Positions 34,283-41,706 of a stretch of DNA of 50,590 bases are shown here, piece by piece. This DNA is from a virus, in the IMG/VR virus record IMGVR_UViG_3300017751_000030, positions 1 through 50,590 of that record. The stretch is one strand, 5' to 3'. Numbering within the stretch: position 1 is the first letter of the stretch; every line of letters starts with the position of its first letter. The translations under genes and the position numbers were made by a program. The notes beneath the pieces are model-generated. The model had not been told where the DNA came from. It made no database searches and saw only the letters and a list, made by a program, of their open reading frames with translations.

Positions 34283-34950
34283 TAATTAACCCTCATATAC
34301 CCAATGCTAGGGGTGAGCTTGAGAGACACCCGGTCTTCATCTTCGTCGGCCGCGCGTTGGAACTCTTCTTCGTAAATACTCTTCAAAAGCTGAACACGGT
34401 CCGGAGCACGTTTGACAGCCATATAATATGCGAGGCCAGCCACCATACAAGGTAGGAACCTAAAAGGAGCGTCAACGTTATTAACACCGGCATCGGCATC
34501 TTCTATCCTCTGGACATAGTAATACCTTAGCACATCTGTGCTGTTTTCGGGGGCAGGCCAGACATTTACTTTCGGTGCTGTCTGACGGTTGAAGTACAGC
34601 TGAGAGGGGCGGCCAGTTGTTGTCTTAGTAGGGATGTTCTGATACTCACTACGACTGATGCGGTCAACCTGGAAATCTGTTCCGCTGCGCTGAACAACAA
34701 CCTCAAGGATATCGACAACATCTTCTGTGAGGGTGTACTCAGTTGTACCAGACACCATATTGATAGTATTTGACTTTACTGTCCAAAGGTTAACACCCCG
34801 GTTAGCCCAGTCGGCGAACATGAGGTTAAGAGAACGACGAGCCGTACGTGAATCGTAACCAGTGCGAACTTCCATACCACACCGCTCATATGCCTCTTCG
34901 ACAATCTCTGCAACATCTAGAGTGAAATCACGTGATCCTGACGTAGCCAT
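34282..34950 (-). CDS. Head-tail adaptor protein (P22 gp4-like)
   Basis: A 222-residue protein with VAEIVEEAYERCGMEVRTGYDSRTARRSLNLMFADWANRG split over two helices, then strands (TTEYTLTEDVVDILEVVVQ, LYFNRQTAPKVNVWPAP) and a C-terminal helical part (AYYMAVKRAPDRVQLLKSIYEEEF). This arrangement is typical of adaptor or head-completion proteins in podoviruses such as P22 gp4 and its relatives. It lies at the junction between capsid-proximal small genes and the tail genes. Confidence 0.7.
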   Translation of the reverse strand: MATSGSRDFTLDVAEIVEEAYERCGMEVRTGYDSRTARRSLNLMFADWANRGVNLWTVKSNTINMVSGTTEYTLTEDVVDILEVVVQRSGTDFQVDRISRSEYQNIPTKTTTGRPSQLYFNRQTAPKVNVWPAPENSTDVLRYYYVQRIEDADAGVNNVDAPFRFLPCMVAGLAYYMAVKRAPDRVQLLKSIYEEEFQRAADEDEDRVSLKLTPSIGYMRVN

Positions 34951-35229
34951 TTATTTCTTCCTTCTCTTCAGTGCCTTGACCCGGCGGGGCTTACCGGCAG
35001 GCTGACCGAGGCGTTTCTTCTGAGCTATTCTACTACGTTTCTCCGACGCAGTCATTTCCTTTGCGGTCTTCGGAGTTTTCTTAGAGACACGCTTTTTAGG
35101 GCGGCAGTAAGGCGTACCACGCTTTTCGCCTTCCTTACGACCGCATGGCTTACCAGTGCGAACGTCAACCCACTCTTCTTTGAACCAGCGTTTTAGTGCT
35201 GCGCCTTTTTTGGTTTTTCGAACAGCCAT
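34951..35229 (-). CDS. Small basic DUF5872-like protein
   Basis: A 92-residue, very basic protein (about a third Lys/Arg) with KRWFKEEWVDVRTGKPCGR and TPYCRPKKRVSKKTPKT, which match a small domain I know as DUF5872, found in phages and large viruses. The charge suggests nucleic acid binding, perhaps inside the virion. It is one of four small basic genes between the capsid gene and the adaptors. Confidence 0.7.
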   Translation of the reverse strand: MAVRKTKKGAALKRWFKEEWVDVRTGKPCGRKEGEKRGTPYCRPKKRVSKKTPKTAKEMTASEKRSRIAQKKRLGQPAGKPRRVKALKRRKK

Positions 35230-35231
35230 AA

Positions 35232-35438
35232 TCAGTACATCTTCGTGGTGCGGTACTTGTGGGCTTGACCGTTTGAATACTTCTTTTTGACCAAACCACC
35301 TTTAGCCTTTTTCTGAGCATTCCCCCAGTTAGCTGCGCCAACCTTGCGGCATTTAGCGATAGCCCCAGAGGCGTACGCACTCGGGAAGACTTTGTAACGA
35401 GCTTTTACTTTTTGATAGCAGCGGTCTTTCTTGGACAT
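35232..35438 (-). CDS. Small basic conserved phage protein
   Basis: A 68-residue basic protein (from MSKKDRCYQKVKARYKVFPS). The core YASGAIAKCRKVGAANWG recurs in marine phage and cyanophage genomes. Two cysteines and the high charge fit a DNA- or RNA-binding packing protein, but function is unproven. The ATG at 35438 overlaps the upstream TAA (TAATG), so the 12-residue longer reading is unlikely. Confidence 0.7.
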   Translation of the reverse strand: MSKKDRCYQKVKARYKVFPSAYASGAIAKCRKVGAANWGNAQKKAKGGLVKKKYSNGQAHKYRTTKMY

Positions 35439-35737
35439 TATTCTACGCTCGTGAAGCTGGTTTCCGGAGGCCACGCCGCTTTACGGAGCGGCTCTTTCGT
35501 TTTTGTGGTGGCTTGCTTATTTGTTTGGCTATAGATCTCCGGCTTATCGTCATAGCGAACCTTCCTTTTTTCCGAGGTGAACTCTTGCCACATAGGCTCG
35601 AGCATCCGGTAGTTTTGATCAACTCGTTCTTCAATCACGGCCGTTTTACGATCCACCTCAACAAGTGTTGTAGCCATCCATCCTAAGACAGCTATAAGCG
35701 ACGCGGCGAAGAGGTTTAAGATTGATTCGCTTTTCAT
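35438..35737 (-). CDS. Small single-pass membrane protein
   Basis: A 99-residue protein with a transmembrane helix (ILNLFAASLIAVLGWMATTLV, about residues 5-26), then a short coiled-coil-like part (DRKTAVIEERVDQNYRML) and a basic tail. I use the internal ATG (MKSESILN) close after the upstream stop; the longer reading adds 25 residues overlapping that gene. A holin-like or membrane anchoring function in lysis is possible but unproven. Confidence 0.6.
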   Translation of the reverse strand: MKSESILNLFAASLIAVLGWMATTLVEVDRKTAVIEERVDQNYRMLEPMWQEFTSEKRKVRYDDKPEIYSQTNKQATTKTKEPLRKAAWPPETSFTSVE

Positions 35738-35741
35738 AGCA

Positions 35742-35990
35742 CTACCATTTCTTACAAGACCAGTATCCAGCGGTAAGCTTAGATTTTTTCTGGTCGCATT
35801 TATGACGAGCACGAAATGATTTACGTCTGGCGGGTATGCTCTTCTTAATCGTCATTTTCGGGTCACCAAACCGAACAAGGCGAACAGTGCTGCCCTCTTT
35901 GGCAAGGACAGCAAACTTCTTGTTTTTGCCGGGCGTTCTCTTTGGTTTGTTGTAACCGGAGAACCGTTCGCCTCGATGGGTTATAGCCAT
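35742..35990 (-). CDS. Small basic DUF6321-like protein
   Basis: An 82-residue basic protein (from MAITHRGERFSGYNKPKRTPG) with LVRFGDPKMTIKKS, RRKSFRARHKCD and GYWSCKKW in order, matching a small family I know as DUF6321, frequent in marine phages. The two cysteines near the end may bind a metal. Function unknown. I prefer this ATG because the upstream gene ends 4 nt before it; a longer reading would overlap that gene by 62 nt. Confidence 0.7.
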   Translation of the reverse strand: MAITHRGERFSGYNKPKRTPGKNKKFAVLAKEGSTVRLVRFGDPKMTIKKSIPARRKSFRARHKCDQKKSKLTAGYWSCKKW

Positions 35991-35994
35991 GGTC

Positions 35995-36276
35995 TTACCC
36001 GTAGAAAATGGTGACTGTTTGAGCATCTCCGGTATCAACGTAAATACCGCCGTCAAAAAGGATGCCTGTGCCCGGGATTACGACATCAGCAAGACCGGCA
36101 TGGGCTGTATCTAGCTCCAGCAAAACGGGGGCTGACGCAGAAGTACCGTTATGGAACTTGCAGTGGTTTGTTGCCCCACTTCCCGCAGTAAGATAAACAC
36201 CCTTCAAACGGGCGGGCCCGCTTACAAGTTGAGCGTCTGCTGCGGCATGGGCTGATTTTACGTCTGCTGTGGACAT
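35995..36276 (-). CDS. Small beta-rich structural protein
   Basis: A 93-residue protein with neutral, beta-type sequence (ARLKGVYLTAGSGATNHCKFHNG, VVIPGTGILFDGGIYVDTGD). Proteins like this are common next to phage capsid genes and may be head decoration or tail parts. AAGGAAAAG precedes the ATG. It lies just after the terminator behind the capsid gene. Confidence 0.65.
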   Translation of the reverse strand: MSTADVKSAHAAADAQLVSGPARLKGVYLTAGSGATNHCKFHNGTSASAPVLLELDTAHAGLADVVIPGTGILFDGGIYVDTGDAQTVTIFYG

Positions 36277-36320
36277 TATCTTTTCCTTAATAGGTTGTGG
36301 AAGTACATTTTAACCTCTTT

Positions 36321-36360
36321 TCACACAAAAAGAAAGGGCGGGAATATACCCCGCCCTTTC
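36321..36360 (-). terminator. Rho-independent terminator after the major capsid gene
   Basis: An 11-bp perfect stem (36332-36342 with 36350-36360, GAAAGGGCGGG paired to CCCGCCCTTTC) and a 7-nt loop; on the - strand it is followed by TTTTTGTGTG. It begins 22 nt after the capsid stop codon and would let capsid mRNA end here, with partial readthrough into the tail genes. On the + strand there is no U-tract. Confidence 0.9.
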
Positions 36361-36381
36361 CCAGTGTAAACCGTCGAGTGC

Positions 36382-37293
36382 TTATGCAGCGCCCGGCGAA
36401 CCGAACACGCAACGCGGATCGGAGAAGCCGAAGCTGTAACGCTCACGAGCTTTGTAACGCATGTTACCTGTATCGAAATCAGGTTCCATTTGGGTCGACA
36501 GAGCCAGACGTTCGAAGTGCTTGAAGCCATTCGGGGCGTCTGTCTTGATGAAGAATGCATCAGCGTCGGTCAGGTAATCATTGACTACATAACCTTCTGG
36601 GAGCAGACCCATGTTACGGATGGCGTTAATGTCGTTGTTCGGAGTTCCAACACGGAGTTCCGATTCCAACAGACGAGTTGCCACGAACTGAAGCTGACGA
36701 GGAATAATCAACTTCACACCGCGAAGTGCGATGATCAAACCACGCTCGTCGGTGAAACCGGCGATTTTAACAAGAGCGTCTTCCAAGGAAGTTTCGTTCA
36801 AGTCAGCAGCTGTGGCTGGTTCGTTCGAGAACGTACCGCCATTGGTCAGCGCGTGATCAGTGGCGCAGAGTTCTTTGCCGTCGCCGCCTTTAACACTGCT
36901 ATCGAAAGCATTGTTAAGGACAGAGGCAGCTTTAACCTGCTTAGTGTGTGCCATGGAACGAGCCAACGCACGAGTGTAACGAGCAGCCAGACGATCATAA
37001 AGATTGTCTTCTACAGCTTCCTCGGTGATCGAGAAAGCAGCAGCTACTGTTTCGTGGTTGTAACGCGAGGTGTAAGCCTCTTGTGCGTCGTCGTACGCAA
37101 CACCGGCACCTTCGTTTTTAACGGTGGCGGCGCCGAAGCCCGAAAGCATTACTTCTTCTTCGAACGAACGGTCGGAAGACTCGGTGTCGAAGATTTCGGA
37201 ATGCTGATTTTCGTAGCGTCCGTATTCCATACCGAACAGGGCGTTGAGACCCGGCTCGAGTTCTTTTGCTAGTTGTGCGCGAGAAATAGCCAT
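36382..37293 (-). CDS. Major capsid protein (HK97-like)
   Basis: A 303-residue protein with an HK97-fold pattern: a helical N-arm (AISRAQLAKELEPGLNALFGMEYG), the E-loop region (SDRSFEEEVMLSGFGAATVKNEGAGVAYDDAQE), spine helix (EAVEDNLYDRLAARYTRALARSMAHTKQVKAA) and P-domain end (KHFERLALSTQMEPDFDTGNMRYKARERYSFGFSDPRCVFG). These segments are typical of the capsid proteins of Mu-like and many marine phages. It is preceded by a decoration candidate and scaffold gene, as is usual, and followed by its own terminator, consistent with high expression. Confidence 0.85.
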   Translation of the reverse strand: MAISRAQLAKELEPGLNALFGMEYGRYENQHSEIFDTESSDRSFEEEVMLSGFGAATVKNEGAGVAYDDAQEAYTSRYNHETVAAAFSITEEAVEDNLYDRLAARYTRALARSMAHTKQVKAASVLNNAFDSSVKGGDGKELCATDHALTNGGTFSNEPATAADLNETSLEDALVKIAGFTDERGLIIALRGVKLIIPRQLQFVATRLLESELRVGTPNNDINAIRNMGLLPEGYVVNDYLTDADAFFIKTDAPNGFKHFERLALSTQMEPDFDTGNMRYKARERYSFGFSDPRCVFGSPGAA

Positions 37294-37308
37294 TATTCTA
37301 GTCTCCTA

Positions 37309-37929
37309 TTACGCTACTACTGCTTCGGAATCACCGGAAAGCAGAGCATGGTTGTTGAAGATCACGATAACCGGCAGACCAGCAGAGGCGTAGTCTTGGT
37401 TTGCTACATCATCCAGAATACCAACAATCTTGAGCGGGAACGAAAGGTTCGCAGCGTCAGGAGTTGTTGTATCCAATTGAGCACCAGAAACACCAGTTGT
37501 GGTGCTGCCAGCAGTAGCTGTGATCATGGCGGCATTTTCAAAGATAGCTGCGCGAGCAGTAGCTTTGTCAGTGAATGTTGCATCCGTGCAGATAGCAAAA
37601 CGTTGGAACGGATTGTCATACACGAAACCAATGATGTCAAAGTCAGTCGAAGCTGAGCCTGAGCCAGGCCAGCGGTTCGAGAACTTCTTCTCACCAGTTG
37701 TTGCATCTACGTATTCACAGCCCGCGAAAACACCAATATGCTTATAGGTATCACCAGTAGCAGAACCAGTAACGGCGATAGTGCCGTCATTAGTAACGAT
37801 GACCGGTGAACCCTGATAAATGGCGCTTGCGTCGGACTTAATGAAATACGGAGATTGGCCAGTAGTTCCGGCAAGGCCGCCTACTACACCGATCGGCTTT
37901 AAGCCGAATTTGACATTGGAATTAGCCAT
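37309..37929 (-). CDS. Capsid decoration/cement protein candidate
   Basis: A 206-residue beta-rich protein between scaffold-side genes and the capsid. Segments FGLKPIGVVGG, YQGSPVIVTNDGTIAV, YKHIGVFAGCEYVDATTGEKKFSNRWPG and AGLPVIVIFNNH are typical of a head protein often found directly next to HK97-type capsid genes in marine phages. Decoration or minor capsid function is inferred. GGAGAAAGAC precedes the ATG. Confidence 0.65.
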   Translation of the reverse strand: MANSNVKFGLKPIGVVGGLAGTTGQSPYFIKSDASAIYQGSPVIVTNDGTIAVTGSATGDTYKHIGVFAGCEYVDATTGEKKFSNRWPGSGSASTDFDIIGFVYDNPFQRFAICTDATFTDKATARAAIFENAAMITATAGSTTTGVSGAQLDTTTPDAANLSFPLKIVGILDDVANQDYASAGLPVIVIFNNHALLSGDSEAVVA

Positions 37930-37960
37930 TGTCTTTCTCCATTTTTAGTTAGCGGAAGAA

Positions 37961-38413
37961 TTATTTCTCACCGCCAAAAGTTACACGCGATTGCCTATCG
38001 TTAGTGATAGGCATTGAAGGATGTGACTCCCTCATCAGGTTTTCATCGACGGCTTTCATTTGATTGCGGGTCTGCTCCCGATAGTATTCAGTTCGTTCAT
38101 TGACCGTCTCTTCAGGGATTCGGCAGAGCATAAGCCCGCCGCTTCCAATAACCCCAGCATGATTTCCGCTTTGAAGAACCGGAAATTCTGTATCCGGATA
38201 TTCATCAGCCCGTACCGGTTCCCAACCTTCCCGCATACGCGAGTAAACGTTGTTCTGGTCGTCTTCACCTCGAATGCCGGTTCTTACCCAGCGATGAAGA
38301 TAGCCGTGTGGTGCGGGTGGTGCGTCTAACGTGCTAGGCGGAGCCCAAGGCTTCCTACGCGCAGTTTTTTCACGTGTCTGCGTTGCACGGGGTGTTCTCT
38401 TTGAATCAGTCAT
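37961..38413 (-). CDS. Conserved head-region protein
   Basis: A 150-residue basic N-terminus/globular C-terminus protein. HGYLHRWVRTGIRGEDDQNNVYSRMREGWEPVRADEYPD and GNHAGVIGSGGLMLCRIPEE form a pattern I recognise from marine phage head modules. Function unknown; between scaffold and capsid genes, so a minor head or assembly protein is likely. Confidence 0.7.
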   Translation of the reverse strand: MTDSKRTPRATQTREKTARRKPWAPPSTLDAPPAPHGYLHRWVRTGIRGEDDQNNVYSRMREGWEPVRADEYPDTEFPVLQSGNHAGVIGSGGLMLCRIPEETVNERTEYYREQTRNQMKAVDENLMRESHPSMPITNDRQSRVTFGGEK

Positions 38414-38417
38414 AATC

Positions 38418-39365
38418 TTACTCCTTTACAAACTTTGCGTACTCTTCGAGCGGAACGCCAAGTTTTTTAGCTATCGACACCTGCGAAGGTGAAAGCTTGA
38501 CTGTTCTGCGCCCCTTATTTGACGATCGTGTAGCCGAAGATTCAGCAGAGGCGACTCTAGGCTTCGCGGCTTTCTTCGGTGCTTCCTGCTCTTGAACGGG
38601 TTGTTCAAATTTCTGCGGGAAATCACCTCGGATACGATTGTCGAGCTCATTATAGTATTCATCCGTGGTCGGGTCAAACCCTTCTTCTTCCACAAGTCGA
38701 CGATGAATACCAAATGCAGCATACGTCATGGTGTCGTTGTCACCAAACCATGTGTTACGTTCCGCCCAAGCTTGCGCTTTAGGATCAGGTTCTGCGGCGG
38801 CCTGCGCGACAGGGGCCTGCTGGGGAACCTGTGGAGCGACGTACTCTGGCTCACGCTCTACACGTAACTTTGCGTCAGCGTGTCGAGCCTGGTCAACAGT
38901 GATACGGCTGACCATTTGCTGAGCCTCAAAAATGCCGTCGGAGTCGTCCGTATCAATAGCTGTTTTAAGCTTCGCTTTCGCTGCTTCTAACTCACCGTTT
39001 AGACGACCACCCATCTCATCAACATACGAAGCTTCTTGACTACGTAGTTGAGTTTGAAGGTCTTCGTTCTGCTTCTTAACGGCTTCCGCATATTGAAGCG
39101 CAGCTTCGCGCTGGCGCTCTTCTTCACGGAACTTTGCGGTCAGCTTACGGATGCGACGTTGTACGCCTTCCGAATACTCAGCTAACTCTTCGCCGCTTTT
39201 GGCTTCTTTTTCTGGGGCCTCTTCCGAAACTTCTTTCGGAGCCTCTTCCGAAACCTCAGTTGCAGGGGCGGGGTCTGGCTCCTGCTGTTCTTCTACAGCA
39301 TCTACTTCTTCGGATGGGTTTTCATCCTCGATTTCGATGATGTGCTCTTCCTGGTCTTCTTGCAT
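38418..39365 (-). CDS. Capsid scaffolding protein candidate
   Basis: A 315-residue protein with the usual signs of phage scaffolds: an acidic disordered start with repeated EVSEEAP segments, a long charged coiled coil (about residues 65-170, RRIRKLTAKFREEERQREAA), a Q/P-rich linker, and a basic C-terminus (SNKGRRTVKLSPSQVSIAKKLGVPLEEYAKFVKE, spanning about the last 35 residues) that would bind the capsid. It is two genes upstream of the capsid gene and adjoins the co-chaperonin. No protease motif is present. Confidence 0.7.
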   Translation of the reverse strand: MQEDQEEHIIEIEDENPSEEVDAVEEQQEPDPAPATEVSEEAPKEVSEEAPEKEAKSGEELAEYSEGVQRRIRKLTAKFREEERQREAALQYAEAVKKQNEDLQTQLRSQEASYVDEMGGRLNGELEAAKAKLKTAIDTDDSDGIFEAQQMVSRITVDQARHADAKLRVEREPEYVAPQVPQQAPVAQAAAEPDPKAQAWAERNTWFGDNDTMTYAAFGIHRRLVEEEGFDPTTDEYYNELDNRIRGDFPQKFEQPVQEQEAPKKAAKPRVASAESSATRSSNKGRRTVKLSPSQVSIAKKLGVPLEEYAKFVKE

Positions 39366-39374
39366 GTCAGTCTC

Positions 39375-39785
39375 CTACAGCACAATGTCTTCAGGGTTCA
39401 TGATAGTAGCGATTACTTCATCATCATTGATGATGCGAACCTCGCCACCGTCCAGTTTGAAACGTGACCCGGCGTATCGTCCGATACAAACCCAGTCACC
39501 TTCCTTGCACCACGGCTCTCGGTCATCCCCGAATTTGTTCGGGTCGTTATAGGCCAGTGGTCCAATCTTGAGAACATAAGCCACAACAGTGGCCAGTGCT
39601 TCTCGGTCTTTACTGTCATCGGGAATAATAATACCCCCGGTGGTTTTTTCGCGTCCTTTATAAGGCATAACGAGAATACGCCAACCCGTAGGCTGAGGAA
39701 TACGTTCCATTGCTTCCTTTTCAGAGGCACGAACGGTGGCTTCCTCTTGTGCTTGCATGTAGTCTGGTAGTATTAGGCTACTCAT
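39375..39785 (-). CDS. GroES-like co-chaperonin
   Basis: A 136-residue protein with a Cpn10 core: WRILVMPYKGREKTTGG, then GIIIPDDSKD in the mobile-loop region, ATVVAYVLKIGP, CKEGDWVCIGRYAGS, and DGGEVRIINDDEVIATI. It would cap a host GroEL ring, as T4 gp31 does for capsid folding. It has an N-terminal extension of about 30 residues compared with GroES. Its position next to the scaffold and capsid genes supports a role in capsid folding. The chosen ATG overlaps the previous gene by 8 nt. Confidence 0.85.
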   Translation of the reverse strand: MSSLILPDYMQAQEEATVRASEKEAMERIPQPTGWRILVMPYKGREKTTGGIIIPDDSKDREALATVVAYVLKIGPLAYNDPNKFGDDREPWCKEGDWVCIGRYAGSRFKLDGGEVRIINDDEVIATIMNPEDIVL

Positions 39786-39978
39786 CTTGGTCTCTTTCAT
39801 ATTTTGATAGCAAGGCCTTTATCTCTTCGACGGCAAACGACAGGCCCTGGATTTCGCCCACCATCGATCGGTACTGCTCCATGTCAGCAATGGAGCCGCT
39901 AGTAATCGCGATCGAAAGGTCTTCGATCCGATTTTCTAAACTACGTTTATATTTGGATAAGAACTCTAATAGTCTCAA
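39778..39978 (-). CDS. Small helical phage protein
   Basis: A 66-residue protein predicted as two amphipathic helices in a hairpin (LEFLSKYKRSLENRIEDLSIAI; SIADMEQYRSMVGEIQGLSFAVEEIKALL). I recognise the pattern from many phages in structural regions, without a known function. Coupled to both neighbours. Confidence 0.7.
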   Translation of the reverse strand: MRLLEFLSKYKRSLENRIEDLSIAITSGSIADMEQYRSMVGEIQGLSFAVEEIKALLSKYERDQDE

Positions 39979-40334
39979 AGAATATCCCCATGGTCAGCAA
40001 AGCTCTCGTCCGTCAACGGACCACCTGCTACCCATGAGTCACATGTCTTTTCGGTCTCGCACACAAAGCGGTGCGTTTCACAAAAACCGACGTTATCGGA
40101 GTCGGTACCCAAGCAGTCGAGAATGCGACTGGACATGTTAAAGGCAGAACAGGTGCCACAGGTGGCCTCTGGATCTGTAGGTGGACCGTAGTTATACTCC
40201 TCAGTCACTTGGAGTTTGTTTTCTTCGTTCTTGGCTTGATCCTTAGTTTCAACCGGACAGCCTTCATCACCCATCTGCTGGACAGGGGTTCCCGTTTCGA
40301 GAGAGCCCTGAGAGATGGTGATTTTAATTTCCAT
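39975..40334 (-). CDS. Cysteine-rich small protein
   Basis: A 119-residue protein with an acidic first half and a compact Cys-rich second half: C59-x2-C62, C74, C85, C92, C98, and a distal C26. The segment CGTCSAFN ... CLG ... GFCETHRFVC ... TCDSWVAGG recalls small Fe-S or zinc proteins of marine phages. The spacing is compatible with an iron-sulfur or structural zinc site. Function unknown. Starts inside the stop of the tiny membrane gene upstream (TAATG). Confidence 0.65.
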   Translation of the reverse strand: MEIKITISQGSLETGTPVQQMGDEGCPVETKDQAKNEENKLQVTEEYNYGPPTDPEATCGTCSAFNMSSRILDCLGTDSDNVGFCETHRFVCETEKTCDSWVAGGPLTDESFADHGDIL

Positions 40335-40486
40335 TACTTTTTGGCCTGTCCGATATTCAAGGCTACAGCCTCTATCAGTTTGTACAACTTACCAAGAGCT
40401 TCGTCATCTTTAGGCGTTGGTGTCAAAGCGCAGATTGCGCTAGCGACTGAAATAATACCTGTAATCCAAACTACTGCTTGTTCCAT
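40334..40486 (-). CDS. 50-residue membrane protein
   Basis: A short gene found by reading the strand directly. One predicted membrane helix (VVWITGIISVASAICAL, residues 5-21) is followed by a short amphipathic tail (DDEALGKLYKLIEAVALNIGQAKK). The ATG overlaps the stop of the upstream gene and the TAA overlaps the next ATG, both as TAATG, which strongly supports it. A holin or lysis accessory is possible, since holin candidates follow on this operon. Confidence 0.6.
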   Translation of the reverse strand: MEQAVVWITGIISVASAICALTPTPKDDEALGKLYKLIEAVALNIGQAKK

Positions 40487-40836
40487 TATCGTGTTCCTAC
40501 GAATTTGCCGCCGCGTATGGCCTTACCAGTACCACGAACAGTGCCGCGATGTTCACACTTTCCGCCTTTAACAGCCATGCCACCGGCACGGTAGCCCTTA
40601 ACCATGCCACCGCTCATGTAACCTTCGGCGTCGCCCATCTCTTTCTCTATCCGAGCCGCTTGGCGGCGTTTGGAATTGCGATTGGCTGCTTCTGTATCTG
40701 CGCTGAATTGAGGGTCGGCACCACGAGTGCGGTCGCCTGCAAACGGGTTTTTACCCTCTGCGGCTTCCTTCTCCCAGGATTCGATCTTACCGTTCTTGTT
40801 GATGTCTCTCACAACACGCTTTTTACTATCAGACAC
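40486..40836 (-). CDS. Small glycine/arginine-rich phage protein
   Basis: A 116-residue basic protein with a GTG start (AAGGAG 8 nt upstream). The C-terminus is Gly/Arg/Lys-rich (GGMVKGYRAGGMAVKGG, then GTVRGTGKAIRGGKF), a tail seen in many marine phage head-region proteins. The start has the pattern DINKNGKIESWEKEAAEGKNPF. Function unknown; possibly packaged or capsid-associated. A good sigma70-like promoter lies just upstream. Confidence 0.65.
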   Translation of the reverse strand: MSDSKKRVVRDINKNGKIESWEKEAAEGKNPFAGDRTRGADPQFSADTEAANRNSKRRQAARIEKEMGDAEGYMSGGMVKGYRAGGMAVKGGKCEHRGTVRGTGKAIRGGKFVGTR

Positions 40837-40862
40837 AAAGAGCTCCTTTAAGTTCTAAATGC

Positions 40863-40890
40863 ATTGTACCGCTATTTCGCGCAAGGTAAA
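40863..40890 (-). promoter_or_regulatory. Sigma70-like promoter
   Basis: On the - strand TTTACC (40890-40885) and TACAAT (40868-40863) are 16 nt apart, 4/6 and 5/6 matches to the -35 and -10 consensus. Transcription would begin about 20 nt before the GTG of the 116-residue gene and drive the chaperonin, scaffold and capsid genes. It lies in one of the few non-coding gaps of the late block. Confidence 0.55.
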
Positions 40891-40896
40891 ACACTT

Positions 40897-41031
40897 TTAT
40901 GCTCTACCCTGACCCCGGTACTTGGCCTTGCTTGCTCGCTTGCTTTTATCCCTAGAACGAGTCGAACATCCAATCGACGTACGTTTCTTTACCGACTCTG
41001 GCTTTGGAGAGGTTTTCGATTTCAACGCCAT
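40897..41031 (-). CDS. 44-residue highly basic protein
   Basis: A short gene found by direct reading. Of 44 residues 15 are Lys or Arg: MALKSKTSPKPESVKKRTSI, then STRSRDKSKRASKAKYRGQGR. The TSIG...STRSRDKSKR...KYRGQGR pattern is one I have seen as a tiny conserved gene in marine phages. It could bind DNA within the head. It lies 2 nt after the stop of the holin-like gene upstream; the overlapping 66-residue frame is less likely. Confidence 0.6.
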   Translation of the reverse strand: MALKSKTSPKPESVKKRTSIGCSTRSRDKSKRASKAKYRGQGRA

Positions 41032-41033
41032 GC

Positions 41034-41492
41034 CTACTTCCCCCGCCGCTTATCAATAGCACGAGAGCCAAACCAAAAACTAATGATTGCAGCAAAAATA
41101 GCCTTGGTGTCTTCATCCCAAAGAACATTGATCGCATCCGCAAAATTGGCACCTGTTACCAGGGCTTGTTGTAAGAGGGTTAGTTCTATCGCACAAAAGA
41201 GTCCGAAGAACACGTATGTTATAACAGGTCTTACACTGCGCTGCAATCCGGATATGAACCCGGTGCCGTTGTTTATTGAAATATCATGTTCGACCAGACG
41301 AGTGTGCTCACTGTCGTCTGCTTTAGTCTCATACATGCGGTATTCTTGGTCGAAACCAGCCGCCCGTAATTCAGCCATTTTAGACATTTTAGCTAATTCG
41401 AACTTCTGTTCTTGTTTAGCTTTGAAATGATCAGTAACTGCCGGAACCGCCGAACCAGCAAAACCTAGAAGAGAACCAATAACACTTAACAT
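41034..41492 (-). CDS. Holin-like membrane protein
   Basis: A 152-residue protein with an initial hydrophobic stretch (VIGSLLGFAGSAVPAV), a central charged coiled-coil part (HFKAKQEQKFELAKMSKMAELRAA), and two membrane helices near the end (PVITYVFFGLFCAIELTLL, about 89-108; AIFAAIISFWFGSRAI, about 130-145). This resembles a holin family with cytoplasmic domain found in marine and Pseudomonas phages. It may form the membrane lesion for the endolysin. It lies next to a second holin candidate. Confidence 0.6.
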   Translation of the reverse strand: MLSVIGSLLGFAGSAVPAVTDHFKAKQEQKFELAKMSKMAELRAAGFDQEYRMYETKADDSEHTRLVEHDISINNGTGFISGLQRSVRPVITYVFFGLFCAIELTLLQQALVTGANFADAINVLWDEDTKAIFAAIISFWFGSRAIDKRRGK

Positions 41493-41494
41493 AG

Positions 41495-41695
41495 CTACTC
41501 TTTCTTCCCGCTACCTAGAAACAATCCGAACGCGCCTGTTAAAGCGCCGGTCATAACTGAAACCAGCCCGGCCTGCTCCAGGGTGGGGGCGCCAAGGGTC
41601 ATGAACCACTCAACAACTCGATACGTCATTACAAGCATTGCTAACATCAGCAAGCGGGGGATGATACGCCATTCGTTTAGTTGTTGTGGGCTCAT
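41495..41695 (-). CDS. Two-helix holin
   Basis: A 66-residue protein with two membrane helices (IIPRLLMLAMLVMTYRVVEWFM, about 11-32; AGLVSVMTGALTGAFGLFLG, about 42-61) and a short charged C-terminus (SGKKE). The sequence LNEWRIIPR ... RVVEWFM ... LVSVMTGALTGAFG is one I recognise from marine phage holins. It makes the inner-membrane hole for the M15 endolysin, which lacks a signal peptide. Confidence 0.75.
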   Translation of the reverse strand: MSPQQLNEWRIIPRLLMLAMLVMTYRVVEWFMTLGAPTLEQAGLVSVMTGALTGAFGLFLGSGKKE

Positions 41696-41706
41696 GTCCT
41701 TGATCC

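Noticed and set aside
40952-41152. 66-codon - strand frame overlapping the holin-like gene
   Set aside because: It overlaps the 152-residue membrane protein extensively, while the 44-residue basic frame fits the gap with 2 nt spacing and resembles a conserved phage protein.
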